Shown: piece after piece, positions 61,630 through 64,000 of the stretch | Layout: every line of letters begins with the position of its first letter | Numbering within the stretch: position 1 is the first letter of the stretch | The notes under the pieces: generated by a model | What the model saw: only the letters and a program-made list of their open reading frames with translations | What the model was told of the DNA's origin: nothing | Databases searched by the model: none | Assembly (NCBI GenBank): GCA_030018135.1 | Contig: JASEGJ010000003.1 | Span: forward strand, 27,083 to 91,082 | DNA from: Candidatus Hodarchaeaceae archaeon | Lineage (GTDB): Archaea > Hadarchaeota > Hadarchaeia > Hadarchaeales > Hadarchaeaceae | DNA length: 64,000 bases | Direction of reading: 5' to 3' | Translations under genes and position numbers: made by a program

Positions 61630-62127
61630 TTAGAGATTCTTGAAACTTTGATGTCGAGCCGGTCGCATGCGAGAGTGGCTTAAATCCCCTCGCAGTTTTA
61701 CCGGTCGATTTCTATAGCTTATCGATGGTTGCAGCACTTTCTCAAACTTTTGCAAGATCTCCTCATCAAATGAAGCCAGCATACATTTCTTTTCAGATGC
61801 GAGCTGGACAATAACGGCATCGGCCCCCCGCAATCCGTACTTGATGGCAATCAACTGCGCCTCATCGGCCCTCTTTTTGTCAAGTTCCTCGATAGTGATG
61901 AATCCACCCTTTGCCCAACTGGTGAATCTCTTCCTTATCCGTTTAGCGTACTTGGGCCCCACGACCCTACCCATGGCCCCGACGACTTCAACCAGTGCCA
62001 GACAACTCACAAAGGCGCGGTACTTGGTCCCGATTTGTTCGATAACCGCATGCGCCTGCCCGTGAAATGGGTCACCAACTTTGAACGCAGCGATGAATAC
62101 GGAGGAGTCTACAACGAGTTCATCCAT
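61630..62127 (-). CDS. vapC: VapC-type PIN-domain toxin
   Basis: A 165-residue PIN ribonuclease. The ATG at 62127 matches the family start MDELVVDSSVFIAAF, with D7 as the first acidic residue. Others lie in LALVEVVG, RGADAVIVQLA and LASFDEEIL. It overlaps the AbrB-like antitoxin gene by 8 bp, the classical VapBC layout. The C-terminal tail after about 140 is longer than typical (about 130 residues) and basic. VapC toxins cleave specific RNAs when not bound by VapB. Confidence 0.9.
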   Translation of the reverse strand: MDELVVDSSVFIAAFKVGDPFHGQAHAVIEQIGTKYRAFVSCLALVEVVGAMGRVVGPKYAKRIRKRFTSWAKGGFITIEELDKKRADEAQLIAIKYGLRGADAVIVQLASEKKCMLASFDEEILQKFEKVLQPSISYRNRPVKLRGDLSHSRMRPARHQSFKNL

Positions 62128-62371
62128 GTTTTCCGCGCTCGCGTCTGACGATTTCAACCGCGGTCATCCCCCTGGGCCACTTGCCTCTTAGCTCTCGTGC
62201 TATTTCCTTTACATCCTCCGCCATCGGCCTCTGTACAGTCAGAAGAATGCCTTTTTGGCTTTCTTTTAACAACAACTTGGTCCCCTTCTCAATCCGATAC
62301 TTTCTCCTCAAAGCTTTGGGGATTACTACCTGCCCTTTGGAGCTGATGCTTACGGTTTTTTCTTCTACCAT
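62120..62371 (-). CDS. vapB: VapB antitoxin, AbrB/SpoVT fold
   Basis: An 83-residue antitoxin starting at the ATG at 62371, following GGGGAG. SISSKGQVVIPKALRRKYRI is the AbrB-type swapped-hairpin DNA-binding signature; the C-terminal part (AEDVKEIARELRGKW) binds the toxin. The gene lies directly upstream of vapC and overlaps it. A promoter-like AAAATTTAAATC (62401-62412) precedes it and may be autoregulated by the complex. Confidence 0.9.
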   Translation of the reverse strand: MVEEKTVSISSKGQVVIPKALRRKYRIEKGTKLLLKESQKGILLTVQRPMAEDVKEIARELRGKWPRGMTAVEIVRRERGKHG

Positions 62372-62576
62372 ACATCTCCCCACTTTTAATAGGTAAGACG
62401 AAAATTTAAATCTTACTAGAACTTACTTCTTACTTCTAAAAGTGCAAACATCAAGCAGTAATTAGACGGCTCCTTCGCCAAAAAAAGGGCTCAAATATTT
62501 TTCAGTTTATGTTTTTTACTGGCGGGCCGGGCGGGATTCATATGAGTTTTGGGGTCGAGTCTCTCCTCTTCAGGTG

Positions 62577-62813
62577 TCATTTTTTAGCCCTCGCCTTAAG
62601 CGGCACCACGAGAACCTGAACCAAGTCGCCGATTTCTAGCTCCGTTGACTCTCGCTCGGCGTCGGGGATCGTGATCCGGTAGCCCTCAACGATCCTCGCC
62701 TTGAACACCGCGTTCTCCCGTGCAACCTCGAGCACGGCCTCCCTCAGATCCCTCCGCAGTTCCTTGACGTTCGGAGCGGCGGCGGCAAGGAGCTTTGCGA
62801 TGCTTTCCACCAT
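62577..62813 (-). CDS. Small AbrB-like protein
   Basis: A 78-residue protein with GAGGTG 6 nt before the ATG. The N-terminal half is helical (AKLLAAAAPNVKELRRDLREA), the C-terminal half reads VFKARIVEGYRITIPDAERE and LEIGDLVQVLVVPLKA, an AbrB-type swapped hairpin. The domain order (helix first) is inverted compared with VapB. No toxin is adjacent. It lies divergent to the next gene with a 24-bp palindrome between them. Confidence 0.65.
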   Translation of the reverse strand: MVESIAKLLAAAAPNVKELRRDLREAVLEVARENAVFKARIVEGYRITIPDAERESTELEIGDLVQVLVVPLKARAKK

Positions 62814-62888
62814 TTATCACCTCTTTTCGGTTTTTTTGGTTTTAAATTGTATTTTAAAGTATATAAAGTTTATTGATGTAAACTTGAT

Positions 62889-62912
62889 AAAACAAAATAC
62901 GTATTTTGTTTT
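62889..62912. promoter_or_regulatory. 24-bp perfect palindrome in a divergent promoter region
   Basis: The halves AAAACAAAATAC and GTATTTTGTTTT meet without spacer, a 24-bp perfect palindrome. It lies 39 bp before the plus-strand gene at 62951 and 76 bp upstream of the minus-strand AbrB-like gene. A TATA-like AGTATATAAAG (62859-62869) is next to it. An operator for the AbrB-like protein is the natural guess. It could also form a cruciform or act as an insertion target. Confidence 0.7.
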
Positions 62913-62950
62913 TCCTCACGCTTAAGAAAATCAATCTTGATTATCGTTTG

Positions 62951-63424
62951 ATGACCAGGAGAAAAGTCGCACGTGGTTGGCGAACTTGGTATCCATGGAC
63001 GACTGGGATGTTCATCAGGAGGTACTTGCTCGAAAAAGGCGAAGCGTATATCCACGAAACTTGGATGGCTTTCGCGCGAGCGCTAAAGGAGGCAGGGATC
63101 GAGTGGTGGGGAACATACACGAGCTTCCGACGGTATTTCTACATGCTCGAGCGCTTAGGGCTAATCTGGTTCGTAAGATCCGAGCCAGGGCTTAAACCCG
63201 AACTCCAGCCACGAAGGTACTACGCGGTCGTCCCCGAATTCGCCGATCTGATCGAGGCGTGGGTCAGGCCGCAAGTCGTGCTTTATCCCGAAACCGTTTG
63301 GGGGCGAAAGGACTACTCGAAGAAGGTCGAGGAAGCAAGAAAAGAGGGGATAACTATTCGAGAACTAACGCTCCGGGAGAGGCCCGAGCTCGCAGCCCTG
63401 AGGGCCAGATTGCGAATTTATTGA
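62951..63424 (+). CDS. Unknown basic protein, possibly winged-helix
   Basis: A 157-residue protein, rich in Trp, Arg and Tyr (GWRTWYPWTTGMFIRRYLL, then WMAFARALKEAGIEWWGTY and RRYFYMLERLGLIWFVRS). The helix-helix-strand sequence of residues 20-80 looks like a winged-helix DNA-binding domain. The remainder carries LQPRRYYAVVPEFADLIEAW. I do not recognise the family. An upstream in-frame ATG at 62906 falls in the palindrome, so 62951 is preferred. It may be linked to mobile DNA nearby. Confidence 0.6.
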   Translation: MTRRKVARGWRTWYPWTTGMFIRRYLLEKGEAYIHETWMAFARALKEAGIEWWGTYTSFRRYFYMLERLGLIWFVRSEPGLKPELQPRRYYAVVPEFADLIEAWVRPQVVLYPETVWGRKDYSKKVEEARKEGITIRELTLRERPELAALRARLRIY

Positions 63425-63510
63425 AAATATAATGCTGAACTCTTCTCAAAGGCTCAGTGAATGGATTATTAAACCCCCCTTTTTCTCGGTTTTCCTCGGA
63501 ATCCGTGAGT

Positions 63511-64000
63511 TAGGATGATTTTTTCCTTTTGAAAAATCTCTGGAAAACGTTCGTCTCACCGGCGAAGCGTACCCTCTTGGAGACTTTTCCCCATCGCAGA
63601 TACCTCTTCATCAAAGGGAGGATAGCCCAAGCTAAACCCACAGTAGAGTTCGACGCTTGATGCTCAGCTAAGATGGGATCGAGCAAACTCGTATCAGGTC
63701 TAGTAGCCGATTTCTTCCGAGTCTGAAGTTTAGCCCCGTCACTTCGGCGGGCGTTCGCTTCGGGCCTTGATGGGTCCTCACGAAGTTGTAGATGAACCTC
63801 CTCAAGCTCAGGAAAGCCTCGGCTGAGGCAAAGCTCTTGAAATGCCGCATGATTTTGTAACGCTGTTTGATATCCCCATTGTGACGTTCGACTGGATTGT
63901 TGTTGTACTCTAACCCGTATTGCTTACACGCTATGGGTACTCCGAAAACCAGCTTGGCTACGCGATAGAAGTACCGGTTGAAAGCCGTGCGGTACTGCCA
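63511..64000 (-). pseudogene. DDE transposase, C-terminal part, frameshifted and cut by the window edge
   Basis: The minus strand reads from the window edge as VAKLVFGVPIACKQYGLEYN and NNPVERHNGDIKQRYKIM, with the glutamate of the DDE triad in NPVERHNGDIKQRYK. YNFVRTHQGPKRTPAEVTGL follows, as in IS6/IS240-like and related families. It ends at TAG 63668-63670, but a shifted frame continues the protein as LLDPILAEHQASNSTVGLAW to FFKRKKSS, with a stop at 63511-63513. So one base seems lost near 63686. The 5' part lies beyond 64000. No terminal inverted repeat could be confirmed. Confidence 0.8.

Noticed and set aside
61455-61643. A 62-codon frame ending with KSNFQVKRNRDYRPF
   Set aside because: There is no convincing start or ribosome site; it might be a transposase scrap, but the evidence is too thin for a gene.
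1-64000. CRISPR arrays or cas genes
   Set aside because: No regularly spaced direct repeats of 24-40 bp and no Cas motifs were found; the only tandem repeat is a three-copy 8-mer.

Overview
This 64 kb window is a single stretch of an archaeal chromosome. Markers of Archaea include eL41, an RPA/SOSS-type OB-fold protein with an RGG tail, the tRNA G10 methyltransferase, UPF0200/UPF0201 proteins, a JAMM protease, an F420:NADP reductase, a DtxR/FeoAB iron module, AT-rich TATA-like promoters and heavy use of GTG and TTG starts. Two tungsten/molybdenum aldehyde:ferredoxin oxidoreductases, indolepyruvate:ferredoxin oxidoreductase, an ADP-forming acyl-CoA synthetase and many radical SAM and Fe-S proteins point to a strict anaerobe that ferments peptides or organic acids. 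The exact lineage cannot be read from the sequence; an uncultivated euryarchaeal-type thermophile is plausible but is only a guess.

Layout. 1-839: a two-gene ArsP/DUF318-type permease, cut by the window edge. 1030-4786: a HemN/HemW-like radical SAM protein, then feoA-feoB-dtxR behind a perfect DtxR-type operator. 4856-13920: a large Fe-S/metal cluster containing a DUF134 regulator, an MBL hydrolase, two tryptophan-rich small proteins, NifX-domain proteins, two MinD/Mrp ATPases with ferredoxin inserts, a zinc ribbon, a DUF89 protein, Mrp/Nbp35, a DUF364 protein, a membrane protein and a thioredoxin. It resembles the bacterial Orange Protein (ORP) gene set and is the best candidate here for a poorly described system. 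13925-17102: small redox genes mixed with decayed genes. 17118-24254: housekeeping genes (prs, trm-G10, rnz, fno, UPF0200/0201, JAMM, HemK-like methyltransferase, eL41). 24389-25420: a membrane protein plus a DUF4430 protein, probably vitamin uptake.

25441-34142: the arginine genes argG-H-C-J-B-D-F with a regulator at the end, all on the minus strand. 34280-36919: ferredoxin, AOR and MoaD-like protein. 36825-39352: ArsR regulator and SufBC. 39999-45358: IorAB, acyl-CoA synthetase alpha and an SAH/MTA-type deaminase. 45464-51535: UppS, EngB-like GTPase, ferredoxin:thioredoxin reductase, a second AOR and a phosphohexomutase. 51536-55240: a decayed type IIG/Eco57I-like restriction-modification gene flanked by matching repeats. 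55359-60507: thiolase, an OB-domain/SDR fusion, CoA-transferase and glycerate kinase. 60787-64000: an OB-fold protein, VapBC, another swapped-hairpin protein, an unknown protein and a broken transposase.

Decayed genes are unusually common for 64 kb. They are TudS/DUF523, DUF1847, a NifX copy, an arsenate reductase, a probable LAGLIDADG remnant, a zinc ribbon, the restriction-modification gene and the transposase. The core metabolic genes around them are intact, which argues for real decay in accessory loci rather than a generally error-rich assembly. No rRNA, tRNA or CRISPR array was recognised.
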